From Flavobacteriales bacterium UBA4110 (GTDB lineage: Bacteria; Bacteroidota; Bacteroidia; Flavobacteriales; Weeksellaceae): a stretch of 64,000 nucleotides of DNA. The stretch covers positions 1-64,000 of the forward strand of contig DFXK01000018.1 of the NCBI GenBank assembly GCA_002383165.1. Reading direction: 5' to 3'. This document shows, piece by piece, positions 7,446-16,779 of the stretch (position 1 is the stretch's first letter; each line of letters begins with the position of its first letter). Below the pieces are notes generated by a model. The model saw nothing but the letters and a program-made list of their open reading frames with translations. It was not told the DNA's origin and did no database searches. A program made the position numbers and the translations under genes.

Positions 7446-7493
7446 CAATGATTTAAAACTAAAACTTACAACCAAAAACTAACCCAATAAACT

Positions 7494-7739
7494 ATGAGAA
7501 AGCCGGTATATAATACCATCATCAGTCTTCTGATTTTGGTTATTTTGGTATCCGTTTTCGGTGTTATTTATACGCAGGTAAGCCTGAAATATGAAACCGA
7601 AAATCCGAAAGACTGCATTTTTATCATTACAGGCAGAGACCTTTGTTTATGGGTTAAAAGCCTGAAAATCATTATCATAATTTGTTTGATATTGACTTCG
7701 GGATTAATAAGTTTTAGGTATCGAATTATTAAGGATTAA
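7494..7739 (+). CDS. small two-helix membrane protein
   Basis: 81 residues with hydrophobic segments at about 8-27 and 56-72 and two cysteines (Cys41, Cys51) in the short loop or near it. No family recognised. It follows the flavin-reductase gene by about 50 bases and its stop overlaps the stop of the convergent ABC transporter gene by 4 bases. ATG start; no promoter seen, so it may be carried on the upstream transcript. Confidence 0.55.
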   Translation: MRKPVYNTIISLLILVILVSVFGVIYTQVSLKYETENPKDCIFIITGRDLCLWVKSLKIIIIICLILTSGLISFRYRIIKD

Positions 7740-9484
7740 ATCGTTTTCTCTCCATCCTCACTCACAACTTGCGCTTTGTAAAGAACCGAATAGTAACCAT
7801 TCTTAGACAGAAGCTCCTGATGTGTTCCTTCTTCCACAATCAGTCCGTGGTCCATCACGATGATTTTATCTGCTTTTTCAATTGTGGAAAGTCTATGTGC
7901 AATGATGATTGAAGTTCTGTTTTTAGTAATTTTTTCAGTTGCTCTTTGGATTAATTTCTCACTTTCGTGGTCGATAGATGAAGTCGCTTCGTCGAGAATC
8001 AGAATTTTTGGATCAGAAAGATAAGCTCTCAAAAATGATAATAACTGTCTTTGTCCCAAAGAAATAGAAGAACCTCTTTCGCTTACAACGTAATCGTAAC
8101 CATTGGGTAATCTTTCTATAAACTCGTCAACTTCAATTTCGCGTGCTGCTTTTTTGATATTTTCAAGTGTGATATCTTCATCTCCTAAAGTCAGATTTTC
8201 AAAAATACTGCCGTGGAATAGGAAAACATCTTGGAGAACAACGCCAATATGACTTCTCAGATTATATAATTCGTAATCTCGGATGTCCACATCATCCAGC
8301 ATTATTTTTCCGGAATTGATGTCATACAATCTGGTAATCAAACTGATAATCGTAGATTTTCCGGCACCAGTTGCTCCAACAATTGCAACTGTTTCGCCTG
8401 GATTCACTTTGAAATCAATGCCTTTCAGGACTTCCTGTTTTTCATCATAAGCAAAATGAACTTTCTCGAATTCGATTTTTCCGTCAAAATGGTCTTTGGA
8501 AATTGTTCCGTTATTCGGCATTGCCTGGTCTTCATCCATTACACCAAGAACTCTTTCTGCACCAACAATTCCTCTCTGGATATTATTGAATCTATCCGCA
8601 ATCTGTCTCAGCGGACGAATCAGCATATTAATAAACTGAATAAATGCAATGATAATCCCAGGTGTAGATTTGATAAAACCACCATAAAATAAAATGAATC
8701 CAATAAAAAGCGATGAAATCAATTCAACAACGGGAAAAAATAATGAGAAGATGAAAACTGTTCTCAACAATGCTTTTTTTAGTTCAATATTGATTTTATC
8801 AAATTTTGAAAACTCGGCTTCCTGACGATTGAAAACCTGAATCAATGGCATTCCCGCCAAACGTTCCTGAACAAAACTATTTTGTGTAGATGTCCAACTT
8901 CTTTCGGAGCCAAAAGCCACTTTTAAACGTTTTTGGAAAGCTCTTGTAATGATGACCATCAAAGGCAGAATCGCCAAAGAAATCATACTAAGATGGGTAT
9001 CCACCTGAAACATTGCAAAAAGAACCATTATAATTCTCAGGATGTCGCCGAAAACCATCAAAAATCCATCTGTGTAAACTGTTGCAATGGTTTCAACATC
9101 GCCGACAGCTCTTGTTACAAGATTCCCGATTGCAGTTTTGTCAAAAAATGCCGTTTTGAAATAAATCAGCTTGTGATACAATCTTTCGCGGATATCACGG
9201 ATTACATTCTGAGAAATGAAATTCGAAAAGTAAACCAGGAAAAAGTTAAGAACCGTTTCAGCAACCACCAATCCAATCAGCAAATAGATGTGCTTCATCA
9301 GCTGGGCTTTATCCTTAAGCTGAACAATGTCTATATCGACAACATTTTTAGTAAGAATCGGTCTGTAAGTGGAAACGATTGCTAGAAAAATTGAAATAAT
9401 CAGCGTGAAAATAAACCACGACCTAAATTTCATTCCGATTAAAAATAATCGTTTAACAATGTCCCAAGTAGTTTGTTGCTTCAT
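7736..9484 (-). CDS. ABC exporter, fused permease-ATPase (MsbA-like)
   Basis: 582-residue type I (B-subfamily) exporter half-transporter. Six hydrophobic segments fill about residues 15-310; the nucleotide-binding domain has Walker A GATGAGKS, Q-loop VLQDVFLF, signature SISLGQRQ (Leu-Gly-Gln-Arg in place of the usual Ser-Gly-Gly-Gln), Walker B ILILDEATS and H-loop IIAHRLST. It would work as a homodimer in the inner membrane; lipid or drug export is possible but the substrate is unknown. Single gene with its own promoter box at 9535-9542, about 50 bases before the ATG. Confidence 0.92.
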   Translation of the reverse strand: MKQQTTWDIVKRLFLIGMKFRSWFIFTLIISIFLAIVSTYRPILTKNVVDIDIVQLKDKAQLMKHIYLLIGLVVAETVLNFFLVYFSNFISQNVIRDIRERLYHKLIYFKTAFFDKTAIGNLVTRAVGDVETIATVYTDGFLMVFGDILRIIMVLFAMFQVDTHLSMISLAILPLMVIITRAFQKRLKVAFGSERSWTSTQNSFVQERLAGMPLIQVFNRQEAEFSKFDKINIELKKALLRTVFIFSLFFPVVELISSLFIGFILFYGGFIKSTPGIIIAFIQFINMLIRPLRQIADRFNNIQRGIVGAERVLGVMDEDQAMPNNGTISKDHFDGKIEFEKVHFAYDEKQEVLKGIDFKVNPGETVAIVGATGAGKSTIISLITRLYDINSGKIMLDDVDIRDYELYNLRSHIGVVLQDVFLFHGSIFENLTLGDEDITLENIKKAAREIEVDEFIERLPNGYDYVVSERGSSISLGQRQLLSFLRAYLSDPKILILDEATSSIDHESEKLIQRATEKITKNRTSIIIAHRLSTIEKADKIIVMDHGLIVEEGTHQELLSKNGYYSVLYKAQVVSEDGEKTI

Positions 9485-9534
9485 TTTTATTCTTAGAATT
9501 CCGGAGATTTTTTCAGAATCGAAAAAAATCTTTG

Positions 9535-9542
9535 CAAAAATA
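9535..9542 (-). promoter_or_regulatory. -7 promoter element of ABC exporter gene
   Basis: On the minus strand this reads TATTTTTG, an exact TAnnTTTG. Expected leader about 45 bases. Confidence 0.4.
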
Positions 9543-9586
9543 AGACTTTAAAAATTGAAATCTCAGCTTAATGATTTAAATATAAA

Positions 9587-10321
9587 TTAAAAATCATAGC
9601 CAACATCTACCAGGAAAAGACCTTGCGCAGGAGCAGAAACACCCGCAGAATTTCGGAATTTGTCTTCAATGATTGGTCGCAAATCGTTTGGCTTAATTTT
9701 TCCGCTTCCAACTTCTACCATTGTTCCGACAATCGCTCGCACCATATTTCTCAAAAATCTATCGGCAGAAATCGTGAATTTCAATTGATTTCCAAGTTGT
9801 TCCCATTCTGCTTTATAGATTTTGCAAATGTTGGTTTTGTTATCGGTGTGGAGTTTGGCAAAGCTGGTAAAATCATCATATTCAAAAAGGATTTTGCAAG
9901 CTTCATTCATCAACTCGATATTCAAAGGTTTTTGACGCCAATATTGCCAAGAAGAATCTTTTGAAAACGGATTTTTTTCTAACGAGATATAATATTCATA
10001 AGTCCTGTAAGTCGCATTAAATCTTGCGTGCAAATCAGCAGGAACTTCAAAAATTCTTTTAACCGCGATATTTTCTGACAAAAAAGAATTGAGTTTAAAA
10101 ACAAGATTTTCATCAAGATTTTCATCGGTTTCAAAATGAGCAAACATTTTCTTGGCGTGAACACCTGTGTCGGTTCTTCCGGCTCCCGTTGTTTTGATGG
10201 TTTCGCGAAGAATTGTTGACAAAGCTTTTTCCAATTCTTCCTGAACAGAAATCTGATTTGGCTGAATCTGATAACCAAAATAAGCCGAACCGTTGTACGA
10301 AAACTCTATAAAATATCTCAT
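9587..10321 (-). CDS. truA: tRNA pseudouridine(38-40) synthase TruA
   Basis: Converts uridines 38-40 of the tRNA anticodon arm to pseudouridine. 244 residues, normal length. The catalytic aspartate is Asp51 in GAGRTDTGVHA; the second family motif FLRNMVRAIVGTMVEVGSGK is at about residues 190-210, and the C-terminal APAQGLFLVDV is typical. The start gives MRYFIEFSYNG, the usual TruA N terminus. It lies about 100 bases downstream of the SDR gene on the same strand. Confidence 0.97.
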   Translation of the reverse strand: MRYFIEFSYNGSAYFGYQIQPNQISVQEELEKALSTILRETIKTTGAGRTDTGVHAKKMFAHFETDENLDENLVFKLNSFLSENIAVKRIFEVPADLHARFNATYRTYEYYISLEKNPFSKDSSWQYWRQKPLNIELMNEACKILFEYDDFTSFAKLHTDNKTNICKIYKAEWEQLGNQLKFTISADRFLRNMVRAIVGTMVEVGSGKIKPNDLRPIIEDKFRNSAGVSAPAQGLFLVDVGYDF

Positions 10322-10426
10322 ATCTGGGACAAATTTCCTGTTTTTTTTTCAATTGAAAAAACGATGGCTGATATAAAAAATGTCACACAAAAAATTGTGT
10401 GACATCTAAACGGTGAAAAATCTTTA

Positions 10427-11308
10427 TTAATTTGATTTTTTAGCTTTTATCATTGCTTCCAAAGCATCCCACATCTCCTGCGGAATATCTTCCAACATAT
10501 TGAATTCGCCAGCACCTTGCAACCATTCTCCTCCATCAATAGTTACCACTTCCCCATTCATATAAGCTGAATAATCTGAAACCAAATAAGCGGCAAGGTT
10601 TGCCAGTTCCTGATGTTCTCCTACTCTTCTCAAAGGCACTTTTTTCCTCATATCAAATTTCTCCTGCAAATCGCCCGGCAACAATCTGTCCCAAGCACCT
10701 TTCGTAGGAAATGGTCCCGGCGCAATAGCGTTGAAACGGATTCCATATTTTGCCCATTCAACCGCTAAACTTCTTGTCATAGCCAGAACACCTGCTTTTG
10801 CACAAGCCGAAGGAACAACATAAGCTGAACCCGTCCAAGCATAAGTTGTCACAATATTAAGAACTGTTCCTGGTAATTTATTATCGATCCAATATTTACC
10901 AATGGACAAAGTACAGTTTTTAGTTCCCTTCAAAACAATATCAAGAATAGAATCAAACGCTGAATGCGTCAATCTTTCGGTTGGCGAAATGAAATTACCT
11001 GCTGCATTATTCAAAAGAATATCAATTCTCCCGAATTCTTTTATTGCTGCTTCTTTCATAGCTTCTACTTCATCCCAATTTCTGACATCGCAAGCCACAC
11101 AAAGTACTTTTCCGCCAGTTTCATCTTCCAATTCTTTGGCTGTTCCTTGCAGTTTTTCCAAGTTTCTAGAAGTGATTACGACTTTTGCTCCAAGCTGAAG
11201 AAAATACTTGGTCATTGCTTTTCCAAGACCACTTCCGCCTCCGGTTACGATGGCTACTTTATCTTTCAGTGCATCTTCGCGCAACATTGGTTGTGTGTAT
11301 AGATTCAT
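10427..11308 (-). CDS. SDR oxidoreductase, 2,4-dienoyl-CoA reductase-like
   Basis: 293-residue short-chain dehydrogenase. The cofactor loop is TGGGSGLG (about residue 22) with SRN after the second strand, favouring NADPH. The catalytic region reads AYVVPSACAKAG: the ordinary YxxxK is replaced by a Ser-x3-Lys arrangement, which is the hallmark of the 2,4-dienoyl-CoA reductase/peroxisomal enoyl reductase branch. It would reduce dienoyl-CoA in the breakdown of unsaturated fatty acids. The gene is downstream of dihydroorotase by about 155 bases; no promoter was clear. Substrate is inferred from the family. Confidence 0.85.
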   Translation of the reverse strand: MNLYTQPMLREDALKDKVAIVTGGGSGLGKAMTKYFLQLGAKVVITSRNLEKLQGTAKELEDETGGKVLCVACDVRNWDEVEAMKEAAIKEFGRIDILLNNAAGNFISPTERLTHSAFDSILDIVLKGTKNCTLSIGKYWIDNKLPGTVLNIVTTYAWTGSAYVVPSACAKAGVLAMTRSLAVEWAKYGIRFNAIAPGPFPTKGAWDRLLPGDLQEKFDMRKKVPLRRVGEHQELANLAAYLVSDYSAYMNGEVVTIDGGEWLQGAGEFNMLEDIPQEMWDALEAMIKAKKSN

Positions 11309-11464
11309 TTAGTAAATGATTTTTGATATTAATAAACGATTAATTTGTGTCTGTGGTAAATTTAGATTTTTATTTTGAAATGGGAATTAACAAAAGATAT
11401 GCTTAAAATACGAAGGCACGATTTAAAACAAAAAAAGAGTACTTTGGTTCGCTTTCTTAATAAC

Positions 11465-12802
11465 TTATCCTTCCACTTCAAAAAGCAAACGCTCTCCGAA
11501 TTTTTCTTCATTGATTTTTCCGTTTTCGTAAACCAGATTTCCATTGACGAAAGTGTGTGTTACTTTAGAATGAAATTCTGTTCCTTCCAACGGACTCCAA
11601 CCACATTTGTAGAGCATATTTTCTTTTTTAACCGTCCAATTTTGATTTAAATCAACCAAAACCAAATCTGCTTTATAACCTTCTCTGATGAAACCTCTTT
11701 TTTCAATTCTGAACAAAATCGCAGGATTGTGAGCCATTTTCTCAACGATTCTTTCCAAAGAAATTTTCCCGTTTTTGTAATTCTCCAACATAACAACCAA
11801 AGAATGCTGAACCAAAGGTGCTCCGGAAGGACATTTTGTGTAAACATTCTGTTTTTCTTCCCAAGTGTGAGGTGCGTGGTCCGTTGCAATCACATCAATT
11901 CTATCATCCAACAACGCTTCCCAAAGTCCGTCTTTGTCTTTTTGAGTTTTTACAGCTGGGTTCCATTTGATTAATCCACCTTTTGTTTCGTAATCTTCAT
12001 TAGTAAAAGTTAAGTGATGTACGCAAACTTCAGCGGTAATTTTTTTATCTTTTAAAGGAATATCATTTCTGAAAAGTTCAGTTTCAATCGCCGTTGACAA
12101 ATGGAAAACGTGAAGTCTCGCTCCAGTTTTCTTTGCCAATTCGATTGCTTTTGAGGATGATTTATAACAAGCTTCTTCACTTCTGATCAAATGATGAAAT
12201 TTCACAGGAATATCTTCGCCATATTCATCGAAATATTTTTGAGTATTTGCTCTAATTGTTGCTTCATCTTCACAATGAACGGCGATCAGCATTTTGGTAT
12301 TGCTGAAGATATTTTCCAACGTTTCAGGATTGTCAACGAGCATATTTCCAGTTGAAGAACCTAAAAACAATTTGATTCCTGGAACATTTCGAGGGTTTGT
12401 TTTTAAAACTTCTTCCAGATTGTCATTCGTTCCACCCATCATAAAACCGTAATTGGCAAAAGATTTCTGAGAAGCGATTTCGTATTTGTCAGCCAACAGC
12501 TCCTGAGTCACTGCATTTGGAACCGTATTTGGCTGTTCAATAAAACTTGTAGTTCCACCTGCAATCGCAGAACGGGATTCAGATTCGATGTCGCCTTTCC
12601 AAGTTAAACCCGGTTCACGAAAATGAACTTGGTCATCAATCACTCCCGGCAAAAGATATTTTCCGGAAGCGTCGATAATTTGGTCTGCTTCTTCGGAAAT
12701 ATTGGATTCTATTCTAGAAATCAAATCATTTTCGATGAGAATATCACTTTGGATAATTTTCCCTTCGTTGACGATTTGTGCGTTTTTTATTAGGATTTTC
12801 AT
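11465..12802 (-). CDS. pyrC: dihydroorotase
   Basis: Amidohydrolase that cyclises carbamoyl-aspartate to dihydroorotate in pyrimidine synthesis. 445 residues. The segment DDQVHFREPG (about residue 57) has Gln where most family members have the first His of the HxH metal pair; this substitution occurs, from memory, across a whole branch of bacterial dihydroorotases. Other metal and substrate motifs are present: HCEDEA, HVFHLST and ATDHAPHTWEEK. Allantoinase is the main alternative, less likely given the HFREPG motif. It is divergent from the GH92 gene and has its own -7 box. Confidence 0.9.
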   Translation of the reverse strand: MKILIKNAQIVNEGKIIQSDILIENDLISRIESNISEEADQIIDASGKYLLPGVIDDQVHFREPGLTWKGDIESESRSAIAGGTTSFIEQPNTVPNAVTQELLADKYEIASQKSFANYGFMMGGTNDNLEEVLKTNPRNVPGIKLFLGSSTGNMLVDNPETLENIFSNTKMLIAVHCEDEATIRANTQKYFDEYGEDIPVKFHHLIRSEEACYKSSSKAIELAKKTGARLHVFHLSTAIETELFRNDIPLKDKKITAEVCVHHLTFTNEDYETKGGLIKWNPAVKTQKDKDGLWEALLDDRIDVIATDHAPHTWEEKQNVYTKCPSGAPLVQHSLVVMLENYKNGKISLERIVEKMAHNPAILFRIEKRGFIREGYKADLVLVDLNQNWTVKKENMLYKCGWSPLEGTEFHSKVTHTFVNGNLVYENGKINEEKFGERLLFEVEG

Positions 12803-12822
12803 TTTACTTTTTTAGATAAAAA

Positions 12823-12830
12823 CAAAATTA
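12823..12830 (-). promoter_or_regulatory. -7 promoter element of dihydroorotase gene
   Basis: Reads TAATTTTG on the minus strand, an exact TAnnTTTG, 20 bases before the ATG. Confidence 0.45.
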
Positions 12831-12915
12831 AGTTTTTGAAAACGATTACTCAACTTTTTGAATTATTAAATCTTCGCAAAAATTATTTGACTAAATTGCT
12901 TCAAAATTCCAAAGA

Positions 12916-15213
12916 ATGTTTTCGAGAAATCACATTACAATTCTATTTGTTTTAATGACTCCATTATTCAACGCTCAAAAAATGCAAAATCTTGCAAAAT
13001 ATGTCAACCCAATTATCGGAACTGAAAAAATGGGACACACTTTCCCAGGCGCAACTGTTCCTTTTGGAGCCGTTCAATTGAGTCCAGAAACCGACACTTT
13101 GTCTTATGAAATCAATGGAAAATATAATCCTGATGTTTATAAATATTGCGCCGGATATCGCTATGAAGACAAAACTATTGTCGGATTTTCGCACACACAT
13201 TTCAGTGGAACAGGACATTCAGATTTAGGTGATTTTCTGATAATGCCAACTGTTGGAAAAGTAAAATTAACCCCAGGAACTGCACAAAATCCAGAAAGTG
13301 GATTCCGTTCCAGATTTTCTCATCAGAATGAAAAATCAGAAGCGGGTTATTACAAAGTGAAACTCGATGATTCTAATATTTTAGCTGAATTAACGGCAAC
13401 AACAAGAGTCGGATTTCATCAATACACGTTTCCAAAATCTGATGATGCGCATATTATTTTGGATTTGATGTCCGGAATTTACAATTATGATGACAAAAAT
13501 GTTTGGACTTATGTAAGAATTGAAAACGACCACAGAATCACAGGTTACAGACAAATCAACGGTTGGGCAAGAACCAGAACGGTCTATTTTGCAATGGAAT
13601 TTTCGAAGCCTTTCAAATCTTACGGTCAGAAAAATTTTGATTCAAAACAAGCTTACAGAGGTTTTTGGAGAAAATGGAATCAGGATGAGAATTTCCCAGA
13701 GATTGCCGGAAAGAAAATCAGAATGCATTTTGATTTCGATACTCAGGACAATGAAAAAATTCAAATCAAGTTTGCGATTTCGCCAGTCAGTCAAGCCAAT
13801 GCTTTGGAAAATTTACAGAAAGAAACTCCGGATTGGAACTTTGATAACGTAAAAGATCGGGCTCAAAATGATTGGAATAAGGAATTAAATAAAATTGTTG
13901 TCAATACTTTAAACGACGATGATAAAGTAAATTTTTACACGGCGATGTATCATACTTTCATCAATCCGACGACTTATATGGACATCAACGGTGAGTATAA
14001 AGGTTTCGACCAAAATGTTCATCAGGCAAAAGATTTTACGAATTACACCACGTTTTCACTTTGGGACACTTACCGCGCTTTGCATCCATTTTTCAATATT
14101 ATTCAGCCAAAACGAAATAATGATATGGTAAAATCGATGTTGGCACATTATGACCAATTCAGTTTGAAAATGTTGCCAGTTTGGTCACATTACGCTAATG
14201 AAAATTGGTGTATGAGTGGTTATCATTCGGTTTCTTTGATTGCTGATGCCATTATTAAAAATACTTTTACAGGAAATCCAGAAGAAGCACTGCAAGCTTG
14301 TATCGCCACTTCCAACAAAAGAAATTACGAAGGCATCGGCGAATATGTTGATAAAGGTTATATCTCTGCCGAGAAAAACGGAACGTCTGTTTCCAACACT
14401 TTAGAGTATGCTTATGATGATTGGACAATTGGTCAAATCGCTAAGAAATTAGGCAAAACTGACATTTATAAGGAATATCTGAAACGTTCCGAAAACTGGA
14501 AAAATGTCTTTGATAAATCGATTGGTTTTATGAGACCGAGATTGTCTGACGGAAGTTTCAAAAAAGAATTTGATTTGCTGAGTACGCACGGACAAGGCTT
14601 TATCGAAGGAAATTCTTGGAATTACAGTTTCTTTGTTCCTCACAATCCGAATGGTTTGATTGATGCGATGGGTGGAAAAAAGAAATTTGGGGAAAATCTT
14701 GACCAATTATTCACAATGCATTTACCAGATGAATTTTTTGCTGACACCGAAGACATTACAAGAGAAGGAATTATCGGTGGTTATGTTCACGGAAACGAAC
14801 CCGCGCATCACGTTGCTTACCTCTACAATTTTGCCGGACAACATTGGAAAACTCAGGCTCAAATCCGCAAAATTCTGACAATGCAATATAAAGCAAAACC
14901 CGATGGATTGGGCGGAAATGATGATTGCGGACAAATGAGTGCGTGGTATATTTTCAGTAGTTTGGGATTTTACCCGATTTCGCCCGGCTCTGATGAATAT
15001 CAAATTGGAAGTCCAAGTGTGAAGAATGCAACTTTGAATCTTGAAAATGGAAAAGTATTCGAAATTGAAGCTAAAAATCAATCTGATAAAAATGTTTACA
15101 TTGAAAAAATAGAACTGAATGGAAAAGCTGTAAAAGATTTCACAATCAGACATCAGGATATTATGAATGGCGGAAAACTGACTTTCTATATGACCAACAA
15201 ACCGAAGAAATAA
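12916..15213 (+). CDS. GH92 alpha-mannosidase-like glycosidase
   Basis: 765-residue secreted protein of glycoside hydrolase family 92, calcium-dependent exo-acting alpha-mannosidases. A signal peptide ends near FNAQ (about residue 20). The mature start VNPIIGTEKMGHTFPGATVPFGAVQLSP is the typical N-terminal motif; later come SHTHFSGTGHSDLGD, GNSWNYSFFVPHN, the GNEPAHHVAYLYNFAG segment and GNDDCGQMSAWYIFSSLGFYP, which hold the family's catalytic acid and base residues. It would trim mannose from glycans at the surface or periplasm. It stands alone: no SusCD pair is nearby. Confidence 0.95.
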   Translation: MFSRNHITILFVLMTPLFNAQKMQNLAKYVNPIIGTEKMGHTFPGATVPFGAVQLSPETDTLSYEINGKYNPDVYKYCAGYRYEDKTIVGFSHTHFSGTGHSDLGDFLIMPTVGKVKLTPGTAQNPESGFRSRFSHQNEKSEAGYYKVKLDDSNILAELTATTRVGFHQYTFPKSDDAHIILDLMSGIYNYDDKNVWTYVRIENDHRITGYRQINGWARTRTVYFAMEFSKPFKSYGQKNFDSKQAYRGFWRKWNQDENFPEIAGKKIRMHFDFDTQDNEKIQIKFAISPVSQANALENLQKETPDWNFDNVKDRAQNDWNKELNKIVVNTLNDDDKVNFYTAMYHTFINPTTYMDINGEYKGFDQNVHQAKDFTNYTTFSLWDTYRALHPFFNIIQPKRNNDMVKSMLAHYDQFSLKMLPVWSHYANENWCMSGYHSVSLIADAIIKNTFTGNPEEALQACIATSNKRNYEGIGEYVDKGYISAEKNGTSVSNTLEYAYDDWTIGQIAKKLGKTDIYKEYLKRSENWKNVFDKSIGFMRPRLSDGSFKKEFDLLSTHGQGFIEGNSWNYSFFVPHNPNGLIDAMGGKKKFGENLDQLFTMHLPDEFFADTEDITREGIIGGYVHGNEPAHHVAYLYNFAGQHWKTQAQIRKILTMQYKAKPDGLGGNDDCGQMSAWYIFSSLGFYPISPGSDEYQIGSPSVKNATLNLENGKVFEIEAKNQSDKNVYIEKIELNGKAVKDFTIRHQDIMNGGKLTFYMTNKPKK

Positions 15214-15236
15214 AATTGAATTTTGACAGAATCAAT

Positions 15237-15244
15237 TAATTTTG
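15237..15244 (+). promoter_or_regulatory. -7 promoter element of flippase gene
   Basis: TAATTTTG, exact match to TAnnTTTG, with ATTG 18 bases upstream as a -33 candidate. Leader about 20 bases. Confidence 0.5.
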
Positions 15245-15269
15245 CAAAAATTTTCGAACTGAAATAAAA

Positions 15270-16727
15270 ATGAAGAAACTTCTCGGACAAACCGCTCTTT
15301 ATGGATTAACGACTGTGATTATCAGGCTTTTCCCATTCGTTATCAATCCAATCATTACGAGAACTTTTGGACCAACAGCCTATTCTCCATTTGCCGATTT
15401 TTATTCGGTGGCTGGCGTTATTGCTGTGCTTCTAACTCATGGAATGGAAACGACTTTTTTCCGTTTTGCTTTGGATGAGAAAGATGACAGAAAACTGATT
15501 TCCACTTCATTTTTCAGTGTTTTAGCTGTGACTTTGGTTTATTTGCTTTTCACATTATTTTACAGACAGCCATTGGCGGAAGCTTTCAAAACGCCAGACC
15601 AAGTTGACTTATTGGCAATTTTAACAGTGACTTTGGCTCTGGATGCTTTCTGTGCAATGCCTTTTGTAATGCTGAGGAAAAATGAAAGACCATTGAAATA
15701 TGCCGGAATCAGGATCACAAACGGAGTTATTAATTTTCTTTTGGTTGTATTTTTCATCATCATTCTGCCAAGATATCCTGAAGGTATTTTTGGTTTGAAA
15801 TACAGTTCAGAGTTTGGAATAGGTTATGTTTTCGTCGCGAATCTTGTTGCAAGTTCAATTACATTTCTGATGTTATCAAAAGAGCTTTTCATAGCAAGAA
15901 TTAAATATTTTTCTTTGGAACTTTGGAAAAAAATGATAAAATATTCTTGGCCAATTACCATTGCAGGTTTGGCTGGAATCATTAATGAAACATTTGACAG
16001 ACAATTTTTGAAATTCCTTTTACCTGAAGAAATCGGACGTCACGAGTTGGGTGTTTATGGTGGTGTTGCAAAGGTTGTGACTTTTGTGATTTTGTTCAGA
16101 CAAGCTTATTCATTGGGAATCGAACCATTTTTCTTCAGTAATTCTAAAAGCAAAAATGCCAATCAAACTTATGTGAGATTGATGGATATTTTCATTACAA
16201 TTAACTGTTTGATTGTGTTATTTTTATCAGTCAATCTTGATTGGATCGCGAAAGGATACATCAACAATCCTGAATATTATGATGGGATTGGGATTCTTCC
16301 TATTTTATTCTTCGCCAGTTTATTTTTAGGAATCTATCTTAACCTTTCGATTTGGTATAAACTGACTGACAAAACCATAATTGGTGCTTATATATCAGGA
16401 ATTGGTGTTTTAATAACTATCCTTATTAATTTCTTTTTTATTCCCAAATATGGCTATTGGGCATCGACTTGGGCAACCATTGCGAGTTACTTCGCAATGA
16501 TGGTTATCTCGTACATTTGGGGACATTACAAATATCCAATTCCTTACAATATTTATAAAAATGTAATTGTAATTCTTATTACAATGGTAGTGTCTCTTTT
16601 ATATTACCAATATTTAAAAGAAAATATTTGGTTGGGAAATGTTATATTTCTACTTTTGGCAACCTTCTTGCTAAGAAAGGAAAAATTAATCCCTGCTAAA
16701 GTCCTTAACAAGTTAGGCATAAAATAA
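15270..16727 (+). CDS. polysaccharide flippase (Wzx/MATE-like)
   Basis: 485 residues with 12-14 hydrophobic segments, of the polysaccharide biosynthesis / MurJ-Wzx flippase superfamily. The N-terminal helix TALYGLTTVIIRLFPFVINPIITR and the Pro/Asn-rich first membrane segments are typical. It would move lipid-linked sugars across the inner membrane. The sugar nucleotidyltransferase gene follows after about 50 bases, so the two probably act in the same surface-glycan route, though no glycosyltransferases are beside them. Exact substrate unknown. Confidence 0.85.
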   Translation: MKKLLGQTALYGLTTVIIRLFPFVINPIITRTFGPTAYSPFADFYSVAGVIAVLLTHGMETTFFRFALDEKDDRKLISTSFFSVLAVTLVYLLFTLFYRQPLAEAFKTPDQVDLLAILTVTLALDAFCAMPFVMLRKNERPLKYAGIRITNGVINFLLVVFFIIILPRYPEGIFGLKYSSEFGIGYVFVANLVASSITFLMLSKELFIARIKYFSLELWKKMIKYSWPITIAGLAGIINETFDRQFLKFLLPEEIGRHELGVYGGVAKVVTFVILFRQAYSLGIEPFFFSNSKSKNANQTYVRLMDIFITINCLIVLFLSVNLDWIAKGYINNPEYYDGIGILPILFFASLFLGIYLNLSIWYKLTDKTIIGAYISGIGVLITILINFFFIPKYGYWASTWATIASYFAMMVISYIWGHYKYPIPYNIYKNVIVILITMVVSLLYYQYLKENIWLGNVIFLLLATFLLRKEKLIPAKVLNKLGIK

Positions 16728-16779
16728 CAATTCAAACCCGCTATTAACAAGCTAATAGCCAACAATTTTTAAAAAAATT

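Noticed and set aside
8933..9385. 150-codon plus-strand frame opposite the ABC exporter
   Set aside because: Low-complexity His/Asn-rich shadow of the exporter gene.
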